DNA from: CAVOOW01 sp963697675
Lineage (GTDB): Bacteria > Actinomycetota > Actinomycetes > JACCUZ01
Direction of reading: 5' to 3'
Length of the DNA stretch: 64,000 nucleotides
Assembly: GCA_963697675.1 (NCBI GenBank)
Contig: CAVOOW010000010.1
Location: 62,001-126,000 of the forward strand
Every line of letters starts with the position of its first letter. Position 1 is the stretch's first letter. The notes below the pieces were generated by a model. It made no database searches and was not told the DNA's origin. It saw only the letters and a list, made by a program, of their open reading frames with translations. Of this stretch, positions 34,506 to 43,526 are shown piece after piece. A program made the translations under genes and the position numbers.

Positions 34506-34547
34506 TGGGCCCCGTGGGACTCGAACCCACAACCTACGGATTAAAAG
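34506..34547 (-). repeat. tRNA-Lys 3'-half fragment, att copy 4
   Basis: Identical to the intact tRNA-Lys from the discriminator through the anticodon loop (42 bp), diverging at AGG after AAAAG. Confidence 0.92.
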
Positions 34548-34675
34548 AGGATTCTGGCCGCTGTCAACGCCCCAGGTCAGAGCGTCCCGCTGCCTTTCAC
34601 CTGCGTAAACGACACTGGACGACTCTCGTCGGTTCCGGCTGGTTTCGGAAGCATTGCGGACTCAGTGCGGACCAG
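34548..34675. repeat. Conserved left end of module D
   Basis: 128 bp, the closest match to 23826-23952; shares CCCAGGTCAGAG, TTCACCTGCGTA, the CTCTCGTCGG block and TGCGGAC at 34655 and 34666 (11-bp period). Confidence 0.88.
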
Positions 34676-35219
34676 ACGAACCAGCCCCGCGGTCTACACC
34701 TCTCTGGAGTCCGGCTGGTGGCGGTGTACGCGTGGCATCGAGTATCTCGGCTCGGCGCTTCACCGCGGGGAAGCGGGTGTTGACGCGCGAGGCGCCTCTT
34801 CTTCTCAGTGGTGCGCGATCGTGGCGGAATGCAGCGACGTCAACAACTCGGCGAGGCTCACGACGGGCGGCAGGGTCGGCGACCCCGGGCTCAATAAGCT
34901 GACGATGTCGCCACCATCACGGCGTGCGCTGCGCAATGGGGACCGGCGATCGGGGCGGACGCTGATCGCTTGGTTGACTGGGGCATCGCATTCGCGGGGG
35001 ATGATTGCCCTCCAGCTCGCCACGTCACCGAACGCCTCGCACGAACGAATACACGCCTACCTGGACCTCGCCTTTCAGGCCCCGAGATGAGCCACGGCTT
35101 GCGGCAGCCGCGGGCGCACGTCTGCCAAGAAGGACAATTGCCGCGTGCCATTACGGATAGCCGCATGCGGTGCTCGAGAAACCGCCGCCTCCGCGCCCAT
35201 CGCGCCTACCATCCGGGTC
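34676..35219. other. Gap upstream of the LAL regulator
   Basis: 544 bp without a supported gene. A plus-strand frame of about 140 codons is open but reads as low-quality Arg/Ser-rich peptide. The last part must carry the promoter of the LAL gene. Confidence 0.4.
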
Positions 35220-37796
35220 ATGGACCTGTGGGAGCGTGGGTCGGCGCTCGACCTGCTCGATGGGCTGCTGCGCGAGAGCGGCAACCGCGGACGTGTCGCG
35301 CTCGTCGCCGGTGAGGCGGGCATCGGCAAGACCTCGCTGGTGACCGAGTTCGCCCGGCGTGCGGGCTCGCAAGCCCGGGTGCTCTGGGGGGTCTGCGACC
35401 GATTGGTCACACCCCGAGCCTTGGGCCCGCTTCATGACATCGGCCGGTTGACCGGTGGTGTGCTCGCGGAACGCGTGAGCGCGGGGGCGACCCAGGAGGC
35501 GATCTTCGACGCATTCCTCGACGAGATCTCGCAGCCGGCCGAGCGGTTAGGCCCGGTGGTCGTCGTGGAGGACGCGCACTGGGCCGATGAGGGGACTCTC
35601 GACTGGCTGGCGTTCCTCGGTCGTCGGCTCGATCGCCGCTCGACGCTGCTGGTGCTGACCTATCGCAGTGACGAGGTGGGTCCGGAGCATCCGCTGCGCG
35701 GTGTCCTGGCGGCGTTGCCAGCCTCCACCGCGCGGCGTGTGCCGGTCGCTGCGCTGACCCGTGACTGTGTCCGCGAACAGGCACGCCTGGCCGGACGGGA
35801 CGCGGATTCCGTCTACCGGCTGGCGGGTGGCAACCCGTTGCTCGTGACCGAGCTGCTCAAGAGCGACAGCGACGACGTGCCCGGCGCGGTGCAGGACCTG
35901 ATCCTCGATCGGATCCGCGCGCTTTCCGCGCCGGCCCGCGACGTGGCGCACCTGGTGGCCGTCGTACCGACCCGTGCGGATGCGGTCGTCGCGGCATCGT
36001 CCGGCGCCGTCGACGAGTGCATCGCAGCGGGCGTACTGGTCGAGTCCGGTGACGGTGTGTCCTATCGGCACGAGCTGCTGCGTAGTGCCGTCGAGGACTC
36101 GCTGTCGCCGGCTCGCCGCGCCGCGCTGCATGGGCAGGTGCTGGAGATCCTGTCCGGCCAGCCGGGCGTCGACCCGGGTCGGCTGGTGCACCACGCCCGC
36201 GCCGCCCGCGACGCCGACGCAGTGCTCCGGTTTGGTCAGCTGGCAGGGGCGAGTGCGGTGCGGCAGGGCGCGCATCGGGAGGCCGCGGCGCACTTCCAGG
36301 CCGCTGTCGCCCACCGTGCGCGAATCCCGGAGCCGGAGCAGGCCGCGCTGCTCGAGCAGTACGCAACCGCGGCCAACCTGGCCGGGTGGCACGAAGAGGC
36401 GTTGCACGCGCGCGAGGCCGCTGCCGTGATCAGGGAGACGCTCGGACAGTCCGACCTGTTGGGCGAGAACCTGTGCTGGATCTCCAGGTTGTCCTGGTGG
36501 ACCGGGCGCATCGCCTCGGGGCGTGAGGCGGGGGCGCGTTCGGTCACCGTGCTCGAGGGCGCGCCACCGTCGACGTACCTCGCCCAGGCCTATGCGAACC
36601 AGTCGGCGCTGCACCTCACGACGCACGAGCTCGACGACGCCGTCCGGCTGGCGGAGCGGGCGCGTGACCTCGCCGAGGAGTTCGGCGACGAGGTGGTCGC
36701 GATCTACTCGACCATCACCCTGGGCACGGCGTGGCTCGTGACCGACCCGCCGCGAGGTCGCGCGGTGCTCGAGGCGGCGCACCAACGGGCGCTCGCGGGG
36801 GGCTACGTCGAGCACGCTGCGCGGGCGTTGGCGAGCCTGTGCCTCGTGCCTGCGGACGAGCTGGCGGAGTACGACGCTGCCGCTCCGGCGATGGACCGCT
36901 CGCTTGCGTTCAACGAGGAGCACGACCTTGAGGGCATGTTGCTTATGGTGCTCGGCGCGCGGGCAAAGCTGCGACTGGAGCGCGGCGACTGGACCGATGC
37001 GCTGACCGACGCCGAGGCCACGCTGGCGCGGTCCGGCCTGCGAGGCGTCAACGCGGCGTTGCCGTTGGTGACCAGGGGTCGCATCGAGGCCGCCCGCGGT
37101 GCCCCGGATGCGCTGGCCACGCTGGACCTGGCGTTGCGCGCGGCGGAAGGTGTCGGCGACGTGCCCTTGGTCGTGCCCGTCGCGGATGCTCGCGCGGAGT
37201 ACTGGCTGTGGTGTGGCGAACTCGAGCACGCGCGCGAGGAGGCGCGGCGTGGCCTTTCGTTTGCCGGCGCTGCCGGTCAGCCGTTCCTGATCGGTCGGCT
37301 CGCGTGGCGGCTGTGGCAGTGCGGTGGCACGGACGAGATGCCGGCGACGGCAGCACTGCCTTTCCGGCAGATGGTCCACGGCGAATGGTCCGAAGCCGCC
37401 GCAGAGTGGGAGCGGCGCGGTGGCACCTATCTGCGCGCTGAAGCGCTGGCCCTCGGTGACGAGCCGGCAGCCGGTGAGGCGTTGCGCATCCTGGACGGTC
37501 TGGGCGCGACGCGCCCGGCGGACCATCTGCGGGCGCAGCTGCGCAAGCGCGGGATCCTGCGGGTGCCGCGCGGCCCGCGCCGTGCGACCGCGGCCAACGC
37601 GGCCGGGCTGACGCCGCGACAAGTTGACGTGTTGGTCCTGCTGGTCGAGGGCCTGTCGAACGCGCAGATCGCGGCGCGGCTGACGTTGTCGCCGAAGACC
37701 GTCGATCATCACGTCCACGCTTTGTTGCGCACGCTCGGCGTGGCCAACCGCGGCCAGGCGGTCGCCGTGGCACACCGGCGCCAACTCGTGGGTTGA
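35220..37796 (+). CDS. Large ATP-binding LuxR-family (LAL) regulator
   Basis: An 858-residue transcription factor. N-terminal AAA-type ATPase: Walker A 'VAGEAGIGKTSLVTEF' near residue 25, Walker B 'VVVVEDAHWADEGTLDWL' near 115 and sensor 'LAGGNPLLVTELL' near 205. The middle is a TPR-like helical region. The C-terminal LuxR helix-turn-helix (about 795-858) reads 'LTPRQVDVLVLLVEGLSNAQ', 'IAARLTLSPKTVDHHV'. LAL proteins activate local operons in response to ligands. ATG at 35220 begins 'MDLWERGSALDLLD', the normal start. It probably controls the redox genes downstream in module D (inference). A broken paralogue lies at 40.75 kb. Confidence 0.92.
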   Translation: MDLWERGSALDLLDGLLRESGNRGRVALVAGEAGIGKTSLVTEFARRAGSQARVLWGVCDRLVTPRALGPLHDIGRLTGGVLAERVSAGATQEAIFDAFLDEISQPAERLGPVVVVEDAHWADEGTLDWLAFLGRRLDRRSTLLVLTYRSDEVGPEHPLRGVLAALPASTARRVPVAALTRDCVREQARLAGRDADSVYRLAGGNPLLVTELLKSDSDDVPGAVQDLILDRIRALSAPARDVAHLVAVVPTRADAVVAASSGAVDECIAAGVLVESGDGVSYRHELLRSAVEDSLSPARRAALHGQVLEILSGQPGVDPGRLVHHARAARDADAVLRFGQLAGASAVRQGAHREAAAHFQAAVAHRARIPEPEQAALLEQYATAANLAGWHEEALHAREAAAVIRETLGQSDLLGENLCWISRLSWWTGRIASGREAGARSVTVLEGAPPSTYLAQAYANQSALHLTTHELDDAVRLAERARDLAEEFGDEVVAIYSTITLGTAWLVTDPPRGRAVLEAAHQRALAGGYVEHAARALASLCLVPADELAEYDAAAPAMDRSLAFNEEHDLEGMLLMVLGARAKLRLERGDWTDALTDAEATLARSGLRGVNAALPLVTRGRIEAARGAPDALATLDLALRAAEGVGDVPLVVPVADARAEYWLWCGELEHAREEARRGLSFAGAAGQPFLIGRLAWRLWQCGGTDEMPATAALPFRQMVHGEWSEAAAEWERRGGTYLRAEALALGDEPAAGEALRILDGLGATRPADHLRAQLRKRGILRVPRGPRRATAANAAGLTPRQVDVLVLLVEGLSNAQIAARLTLSPKTVDHHVHALLRTLGVANRGQAVAVAHRRQLVG

Positions 37797-37856
37797 GCGG
37801 GCCCCTCGCGCCCGCGGGGTGCGAGGCTCCGCAGTTCGTGGACAGGAGAGTGCGCC

Positions 37857-39482
37857 GTGGGGATGTTGGAACTGGCCGGGGATGCGTACGCGCGGCGTGC
37901 CTGGGGCGAGGCGTTTGCGCGGTTGACCGCCGCGGATGCGGATCAGCCGCTGACCCCGCTGCACCTCCAGCGTCTGGCGGTCGCTGCGCACTGCATCGGG
38001 AAGACGGACGAGTCCACCGACGCCTGGGGGCGTGCGCACGCTGCCTGCCTTGAGTGCGGCGACGTCGAGAATGCCGCTTTGGCTGCGGCCTGGTGCGCGT
38101 TCGGACTGATCACTCGTGGCGAGTTCGCGCTAGGCAGCGGTTGGTTGGGGCGCGCGCAAGCGCTCTGCGAGGAACACAATCTCGACTGCCCGGCACGGTG
38201 GTTCGTTCTCGGGCAGATGGCCGCGGCGAGCATGTTCAGCGGCAACTACGCGGCCGCATTGGAGATGTTCCAAGAGACCCAGGGCAATGCCGACCGGATG
38301 CGTGATGCCAACGGCATGACGCTGAGCAGGCTCGGCCGGGCACAGTGCCTCACCCAGCTCGGTCGCGGTCGCGAAGGTCTGCAGTTGTTCGACGAGGTGA
38401 TGGTCTTTCTCAGCACCGACGAGGTGTCGCCGCTCGCCGCTGGTCTCGCGTACTGCGCCGCGATCGAGTCCTGCCAGCGGATTCTCGACGTCCGCCGCGC
38501 CCAGGAGTGGACGGCCGCACTGACGCGCTGGTGCGACGAGCAACCCGATCTGGTGCCTTACCGCGGCAACTGCCTGGTTCACCGCGCCGAAATCCTCATG
38601 TTGCACGGCGCCTGGCCGGAGGCCTACGACCAAGCTGAACGCGCCCGCGACTGGCTCGCCGACGTCGCGGGCACCTCCGTCGGCAATGCGTATTACCGGC
38701 TCGGCGAGCTGCACCGGCTCCGCGGGGAGTACCTCGAGGCCGATGCGGCGTATAAGCAAGCAAGCTTGTACGGACAGGAAACCCAACCGGGCCTCGGGCT
38801 GCTGCGCCTCGGGCAAGGTCACATCGACTCCGCGACCGCGGCGATCCGCCGCGCGCTCGACGAGACTACGGATGTCATCTTGCGTGCGCATCTACTCGGC
38901 CCGCAGGTCGATGTGGCGCTCGCCGCCGACAACGTGCCGACCGCCCGCGCGGCAGCCGACGAGCTGTCCGAGATCGCCGCGCGGTTCGACGTGCCGCTGC
39001 TGCGCGCCATGGCGATGCACGCCGATGGCGCGGTGACGTTGGCCGAGGGCGACGCACCGGCCGCATTGGGGCGCCTGCGTTCGGCCTGGACGCGTTGGCA
39101 GGAGCTAGAGGTGCCGTATTACGGCGCCCGGGTGCGCGTGCTGATCGGCGAGGCGTGCCGCGCGCTCGGCGATGAGGACACCGCCGAGATGGAGCTCGAT
39201 GCGGCCCGCTGGGTCTTCCAGGAACTGGGCGCAGCGCCCGACCTCGCCAGGGTGCAGAAGCTGTCGAAGCGGCCTGCGACAAGGGCACCGGGCGGCCTGT
39301 CGCTGCGGGAGACGCAGGTGCTGCGGCTGGTTGCCGCTGGCAAGACCAACCGGGCGATCGCCGCCGAACTGTTCCTCAGTGAGAAGACCGTGCATCGGCA
39401 TTTGAGCAACATCTTCACCAAGCTCGACGTCGGCTCACGGTCCGCCGCGACGGCCTACGCGTTCCAGCACGACCTGGTCTGA
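37857..39482 (+). CDS. LuxR-family regulator with TPR-like sensor, no ATPase domain
   Basis: A 541-residue protein. Nearly all of it is antiparallel helical repeats ('AAWCAFGLITRGEFALGSGW', 'YYRLGELHRLRGEYLEADAA'), followed by a C-terminal LuxR helix-turn-helix 'LSLRETQVLRLVAAGKTNRA', 'IAAELFLSEKTVHRHLSNIF'. It lacks the Walker motifs of its upstream neighbour, as in the BREX-free 'helix-turn-helix transcriptional regulator' LAL variants. GTG at 37857 follows AGGAGAG; ATG at 37863 is an alternative. Sixty base pairs separate it from the LAL gene, so they are probably co-transcribed. DNA target unknown. Confidence 0.9.
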   Translation: MGMLELAGDAYARRAWGEAFARLTAADADQPLTPLHLQRLAVAAHCIGKTDESTDAWGRAHAACLECGDVENAALAAAWCAFGLITRGEFALGSGWLGRAQALCEEHNLDCPARWFVLGQMAAASMFSGNYAAALEMFQETQGNADRMRDANGMTLSRLGRAQCLTQLGRGREGLQLFDEVMVFLSTDEVSPLAAGLAYCAAIESCQRILDVRRAQEWTAALTRWCDEQPDLVPYRGNCLVHRAEILMLHGAWPEAYDQAERARDWLADVAGTSVGNAYYRLGELHRLRGEYLEADAAYKQASLYGQETQPGLGLLRLGQGHIDSATAAIRRALDETTDVILRAHLLGPQVDVALAADNVPTARAAADELSEIAARFDVPLLRAMAMHADGAVTLAEGDAPAALGRLRSAWTRWQELEVPYYGARVRVLIGEACRALGDEDTAEMELDAARWVFQELGAAPDLARVQKLSKRPATRAPGGLSLRETQVLRLVAAGKTNRAIAAELFLSEKTVHRHLSNIFTKLDVGSRSAATAYAFQHDLV

Positions 39483-39570
39483 CACGCGAATGGGTATTTC
39501 TTCCGATGCTGCGGCCCCGGCGTCGCTCCTACCGTTCCCAGCAACGAACAACGACTGGGAGCGATCCGAG

Positions 39571-40683
39571 ATGGGCGACAACACCGAGTACGTCGAGACG
39601 GTCATCGTCGGGGGCGGGCAGGCCGGCCTCGTCGCGGGATACGAGCTGAAGAAGCGGGGCCGCGAATTCGTCATCCTCGACGCGCAGGCCCGCGTGGGTG
39701 ACGCATGGCGCAACCGCTGGGACTCGCTGCGCTTGTTCACTCCAGGGCGTGACTGCGAGTTGCCCGGCCTGCGATTTACCGCTCAGCGGAGCCTGGCGCC
39801 GACAAAGGACGAGATGGCCGACTACTTGGAGGCGTACGCCGCGCACCACAACCTGCCTGTGCGCAATAGCGCCCGCGCGACGGGGCTGAGCAAGTCCGGC
39901 AACCTGTTCCTGGTCACGACGACGTCTGGCGAGTTCACCGCGACGAACGTCATCATCGCAAGCGGTTCCTACTGCGATCCGAAGGTGCCGCTCTTCGCCG
40001 ACGACCTCGACCCGCACATCGTGCAGCTGCACTCGCAGGCATACCGCAACCCATCGCAACTGCAGCCCGGCGGCGTGCTGCTCGTCGGCGGTGGCAACTC
40101 CGGAGCCGACATCAGCCTCGACGTCGTCCAAACGCGTCCTACATGGTTGGCCGGGCCAGAGGTGCCTCACATCCCGCCGAACATCGACAAGTGGTTCGCA
40201 CGGATGGTCGTGGTCCGAGCCGTGCGGTTCGCGCAGCGCAACGTCCTGTGCCTGCGCACGCCCATTGGCCGCAGGGCCGCGCCGAAGATGCGTGGCAAGG
40301 CAACCCCGCTGATCCGCGTCAAGCCGAAGTGGCTGGCCCGCGCCGGCGTGCAGCGCGTCGGTCGGGTCGTCGGCGTCCACGACGGGCTCCCGCAGCTCGA
40401 GGACGGTCAAGTACTTGACGTCACCAACGTGATCTGGTGCACCGGCTATCGGCACGACTTCCCGTGGATCGACCTCGACGCTGCGTTCGACGAGCACGGC
40501 TCGCCGGTCCATGCACGCGGCGTGTCCACCGAGGTCACCGGGCTCTACTTCGTCGGCCTTGAGTTCCAGTTCGCGCTGGCATCGGCGTCACTCTGGGGAG
40601 TCGCGCGCGATGCGGCGTACGTCGTCTCGCACCTGGACCACCACATGACCACTCGGCCGAAGCTCGCCCCCGCGGCGGCCTGA
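39571..40683 (+). CDS. Flavin-containing monooxygenase-like NAD(P)/FAD oxidoreductase
   Basis: A 370-residue two-dinucleotide-fold flavoprotein (CzcO/FMO type). FAD loop 'VETVIVGGGQAGLVAGYEL' at the start, 'VGDAWRNRWDSLRLFTPG' near residue 48, 'NVIIASGSYCDPKVPLF' near 130, NADPH loop 'GGVLLVGGGNSGADISLDV' near 170, and 'VIWCTGYRHDFPWIDL' near 295. Such enzymes oxygenate small organic substrates or act as oxidoreductases. ATG at 39571 follows GGGAGCG. It follows the two LuxR regulators and is a likely target gene. The substrate is not evident. Confidence 0.9.
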   Translation: MGDNTEYVETVIVGGGQAGLVAGYELKKRGREFVILDAQARVGDAWRNRWDSLRLFTPGRDCELPGLRFTAQRSLAPTKDEMADYLEAYAAHHNLPVRNSARATGLSKSGNLFLVTTTSGEFTATNVIIASGSYCDPKVPLFADDLDPHIVQLHSQAYRNPSQLQPGGVLLVGGGNSGADISLDVVQTRPTWLAGPEVPHIPPNIDKWFARMVVVRAVRFAQRNVLCLRTPIGRRAAPKMRGKATPLIRVKPKWLARAGVQRVGRVVGVHDGLPQLEDGQVLDVTNVIWCTGYRHDFPWIDLDAAFDEHGSPVHARGVSTEVTGLYFVGLEFQFALASASLWGVARDAAYVVSHLDHHMTTRPKLAPAAA

Positions 40684-40690
40684 CGGCCGC

Positions 40691-41376
40691 GTCGCCGGCT
40701 GCGCACCGGCGCCAACTCGTGTTGGGGCGGCCGCTCGCGCCTACGATCCGGTCATGGAGCTGTGGGAGCGCGCGGATGCGCTCGAGCTGCTCGATGCTGT
40801 GTTGCGCAAGTGTGCCGGTGAGGGGGGTGGCGTTGGTCGCCGGCGAGGCGGGGATCGGGAAGCCGTCACTGGTGGCCGAGGTCGCGCGACGCTCGCGGGA
40901 GCGGGTGCGGGTGCTGTGGGGTGCGTGCGACCGGTTGGTGACGCCGCGCGCGTTGGGGCCGTTGCAGGAGCCGGCCCGCCAGACCGGAGGTGAGCTGGCC
41001 GCGCGGTTGTCGGCCGGGGGCCGGGCAGGAGGCGATCTTCGCGGCGTTCCTCGACGAGCTGTCCGATCCACCGCACGGGTTGGGTCCGATGGTGGTGGTG
41101 GAGGACGCGCACTGGATGGATGAGGCGACCCTCGACTGGCTGGCCTTCCTTGGTCGGCGTACCGATCGCCTGTCGGTGCTGCTAGTGGTGACCGACCGGG
41201 ACGACGAGATGGGGCCCGAGCATCCGTTGCGGGGTGTCCTCGGGTCGCTGCCGGCGGCGAGGTCGCGTCGGGTCGTGGTGCCGGAATTGTCGCGGGAGTG
41301 CGTGTTGGAGCAGGCGCGGCTCGCCGGGCGGGACGCGCAGTCGGTAGCCGCGCACCGGTTGAACCTGCTGCCTTGA
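40691..41376 (+). pseudogene. Truncated, frameshifted paralogue of the LAL regulator
   Basis: From ATG at 40754 'MELWERADALELLDAVLRK' matches the start of the 858-residue LAL protein. Shifts near 40825 and 41025 lead to 'VAGEAGIGKPSLVAEVARR' (Walker A with Pro for Thr), 'VVVEDAHWMDEATLDWLAF' and 'GPEHPLRGVLGSLPAARS', then a stop at 41376 after about a quarter of the gene. Just upstream, 40691-40741 matches the 3' end and trailer of the intact LAL gene (37761-37811), a relic of another copy. Recombination within a former tandem LAL array is the simplest explanation. Confidence 0.82.
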
Positions 41377-41485
41377 TCGAAGCTGATCTCTACGCGCAAC
41401 TTAGGGAGATCTCCCGATTCAGCCCCTAGTGGGGCGCTCCTACCTTGGCGGGCACGACGACGACAGATCTTGGGAGAGCAGAACC

Positions 41486-41659
41486 GTGCGCCTCATTCAT
41501 GACGACCTCGCTCAGGCAGAGCGATTCCTCCGCCTTGAGAGCCTCATCGACCGCGAGCGGACGCTGCGCACGGCTGCCGCCTTTCGCGCCATCCGCCGGG
41601 CCGAGCGCGCGGCCACCCGAGCGCGTCACCTGCTCGTCCGGTCAGGGGTCCAGTCATGA
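41486..41659 (+). CDS. Small basic hypothetical protein coupled to an FAD oxidoreductase
   Basis: Encodes 57 residues from GTG at 41486 after GGGAGAG. 'HDDLAQAERFLRLESLIDRE' and 'RRAERAATRARHLL' predict one or two amphipathic helices with an Arg-rich tail. Its stop overlaps the next ATG by four bases, a strong sign that it is translated and partners the enzyme. No family recognised. Confidence 0.65.
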   Translation: MRLIHDDLAQAERFLRLESLIDRERTLRTAAAFRAIRRAERAATRARHLLVRSGVQS

Positions 41660-42873
41660 ACGTGCGTCATCGCCACCATCGGCGTCACCGTCACGACGTC
41701 GTCGTGGTGGGAGCGCGCGCCGGCGGAGCGGCGACCGCACTGCTGCTGGCCAGGCTCGGCCACGACGTAGTGCTGGTGGACCGCGCGCAGTTCCCGTCAG
41801 ACACGCTGTCGACGCATCAGATCGCCCGACCGGGCGTGGTGGCGCTGCACCGATGGGGTCTGCTGGACGAGGTACTCGCGAGCGGGACGCCGGCGATCCG
41901 TGAGGTCAGTTTCACCGCCGAGGGCGAAACCGTGCGACGCACGGTGAAGGACACGTCTGGCGTAGACCTGCTCGTCGCCCCGCGCCGTCATGTGCTGGAC
42001 ACCCTCGTCGCCGACGCCGCCGCCGACGCGGGTGCGTGGTTGCACACCGGGATCACCGTCGAGAGCGTCCGCCGCGATCGCAACGGTCGAGCCGTCGGCG
42101 TGCGCGGGCACGTCGCGTCGGGCGACCGCGCAGTGATCGACGCCCGCTTCGTTGTGGGCGCGGACGGGCTGGGTTCGCGTGTCGCGCGTTCGGTCGGCGC
42201 GGAGCTCACCGAACAGCGGGGCAGTGCCGGGGCCGTGCAGTACGCCTACTACGCCGGGCTCCCGTGGCGCGGCATCGAGTTGTTCGCTGCGAACCGTGCC
42301 CTCGCTGGAGTGTTCCCGACACACGACGGGCAGGCCTGCATTTGGGTCGGGACCCCCACCGAAGATGCACGCGCCGCTCGTCGTCACGAGGGCTCTCGCG
42401 CGGCGGCGTTCACGAGCCAGCTCGAACGGGCTGCTCCGGACCTGATGGCGCGGCTGCGCAACGGACGACGGGTCGCGCCGGTCACCGGGATGCTGCGCAT
42501 GCCGAACCATCTGCGCCGGGCGCACGGTCCCGGTTGGGCGTTGGTCGGTGACGCCGGCTACCACCGGGACGCGGTGTCCGGACACGGCCTCAGCGACGCC
42601 TACCTTCACGCCGAGCTGCTGGCCGCAGCCCTGCACGCCGTCTTGTCAGGCGACTCGGATGAGCACACTGCCCTAGCCGACTACCAGGAACGACGTGACC
42701 GCGCGTTGCGCGACGTCTTCGACTTGACCTGCGCCCTGGCCGAATATCCGCCCGTGCCCGAGTTCGTCGAACTGCAGAAGCAGCTCAGCCGTGCCTTCGA
42801 CGCCGAGGCGACCGAACTGGCCGCTCGCCCCATCCCGGGCGAGCGCGAGCTAGCCCGTGCGCTGATCGCCTAA
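41656..42873 (+). CDS. FAD-dependent oxidoreductase (PHBH/geranylgeranyl-reductase-like)
   Basis: A 405-residue class A flavoprotein. A His/Arg-rich leader 'MNVRHRHHRRHRHD' precedes the FAD fold 'VVVVGARAGGAATALLLARL'. Then 'FPSDTLSTHQIARPGVVALH' near 55, the DG motif 'ARFVVGADGLGSRVARSVG' near 165, and the GD motif 'GWALVGDAGYHRDAVSGHGL' near 295. The GDAGYHRDxxxGxGxSDA segment is typical of actinobacterial NAD(P)/FAD oxidoreductases that hydroxylate or reduce hydrophobic or aromatic substrates. Start overlaps the small upstream gene. The histidine cluster could bind metal (inference). Confidence 0.9.
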   Translation: MNVRHRHHRRHRHDVVVVGARAGGAATALLLARLGHDVVLVDRAQFPSDTLSTHQIARPGVVALHRWGLLDEVLASGTPAIREVSFTAEGETVRRTVKDTSGVDLLVAPRRHVLDTLVADAAADAGAWLHTGITVESVRRDRNGRAVGVRGHVASGDRAVIDARFVVGADGLGSRVARSVGAELTEQRGSAGAVQYAYYAGLPWRGIELFAANRALAGVFPTHDGQACIWVGTPTEDARAARRHEGSRAAAFTSQLERAAPDLMARLRNGRRVAPVTGMLRMPNHLRRAHGPGWALVGDAGYHRDAVSGHGLSDAYLHAELLAAALHAVLSGDSDEHTALADYQERRDRALRDVFDLTCALAEYPPVPEFVELQKQLSRAFDAEATELAARPIPGERELARALIA

Positions 42874-42956
42874 CCCGCACAACAGCACGAGACACATCGG
42901 CACCGGCCCGGTGCCACCCGCCCATCGCACCACCCAACAAGTTAAGGAGTACTGGC

Positions 42957-43526
42957 ATGACCGCAACCGTCAACGAGTCGACCCGCAACGGCGTCGACAC
43001 CGCCACGCTGTTCGCCACCCTGGACGCGGTGAAGGCCGCGCCGCAGGCGGCGAGGTTCCAGTTCCGCGCCCACAACGAGTGGATCGCCGGCACCCACAGT
43101 CGTGGAACGATCTACGGGTTCTACGGCGTCGGGGAGGAGCGCACGCACGAGCGCAGCTTCCACTTCGACACCGATCACCCGGCCGTCCTGGTCGGGCAGG
43201 ACAACGGCCCGACCCCGGTGGAATATCTGCTGCACGCGCTGGCCGCGTGCCTGACCGCTGGGGTGGCGAACATCGCCGCTGTTCGAGGCGTGAAGCTCAA
43301 CGAGGTGCACTCCGTCGTCTCCGGCGACATCGACCTCAACGGCATCCTGGGCCTCGACCCCGACGTCCGCAACGGCTACCAGAACATCGCCGTGCGGTTC
43401 ACCGTCAAGGGCGACGCCCCCGACGAGAAGCTGCGCGAGATCGTCGAGCAGTCCCGGGCGCGCTCAGCAGTCTTCGACGTCATCACCAACCAGGTGCCGG
43501 TCACTATCGAGGTCGACACCGCCTGA
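42957..43526 (+). CDS. OsmC-family protein (second copy, long subtype)
   Basis: A 189-residue OsmC-fold protein. 'TPVEYLLHALAACLTAGVAN' (near residue 92) contains the first redox Cys. The second position, usually Cys in Ohr/OsmC, lies in 'LREIVEQSRARSAVFDV' and is Ser/Arg, so the classic Cys pair is absent. ATG at 42957 follows TTAAGGAG. It follows the FAD oxidoreductase by 83 bp. Single-Cys OsmC-like proteins have unclear activity. Module A's OsmC keeps both Cys. Confidence 0.88.
   Translation: MTATVNESTRNGVDTATLFATLDAVKAAPQAARFQFRAHNEWIAGTHSRGTIYGFYGVGEERTHERSFHFDTDHPAVLVGQDNGPTPVEYLLHALAACLTAGVANIAAVRGVKLNEVHSVVSGDIDLNGILGLDPDVRNGYQNIAVRFTVKGDAPDEKLREIVEQSRARSAVFDVITNQVPVTIEVDTA

Larger units (their letters stand above)
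28192..34547. mobile_element. Module C of the tRNA-Lys tandem array (different end type)
   Basis: Between att copies 3 and 4. Neither end matches the ends shared by A, B, D and E, so it probably came with a different integrase or lost its ends. Cargo: IS110-family element, secreted repeat protein, broken lipoprotein, two small proteins and a duplicated structured repeat. Confidence 0.55.

Noticed and set aside
35547..38039. 830-codon minus-strand frame over the LAL regulator
   Set aside because: Exactly antisense to an intact regulator with clear motifs, and its peptide is Gln/Arg/His-rich with no domain.
35220..43526. Antibiotic biosynthetic gene cluster
   Set aside because: There are regulators and two flavoenzymes, but no synthase, ligase or other scaffold-forming enzyme.
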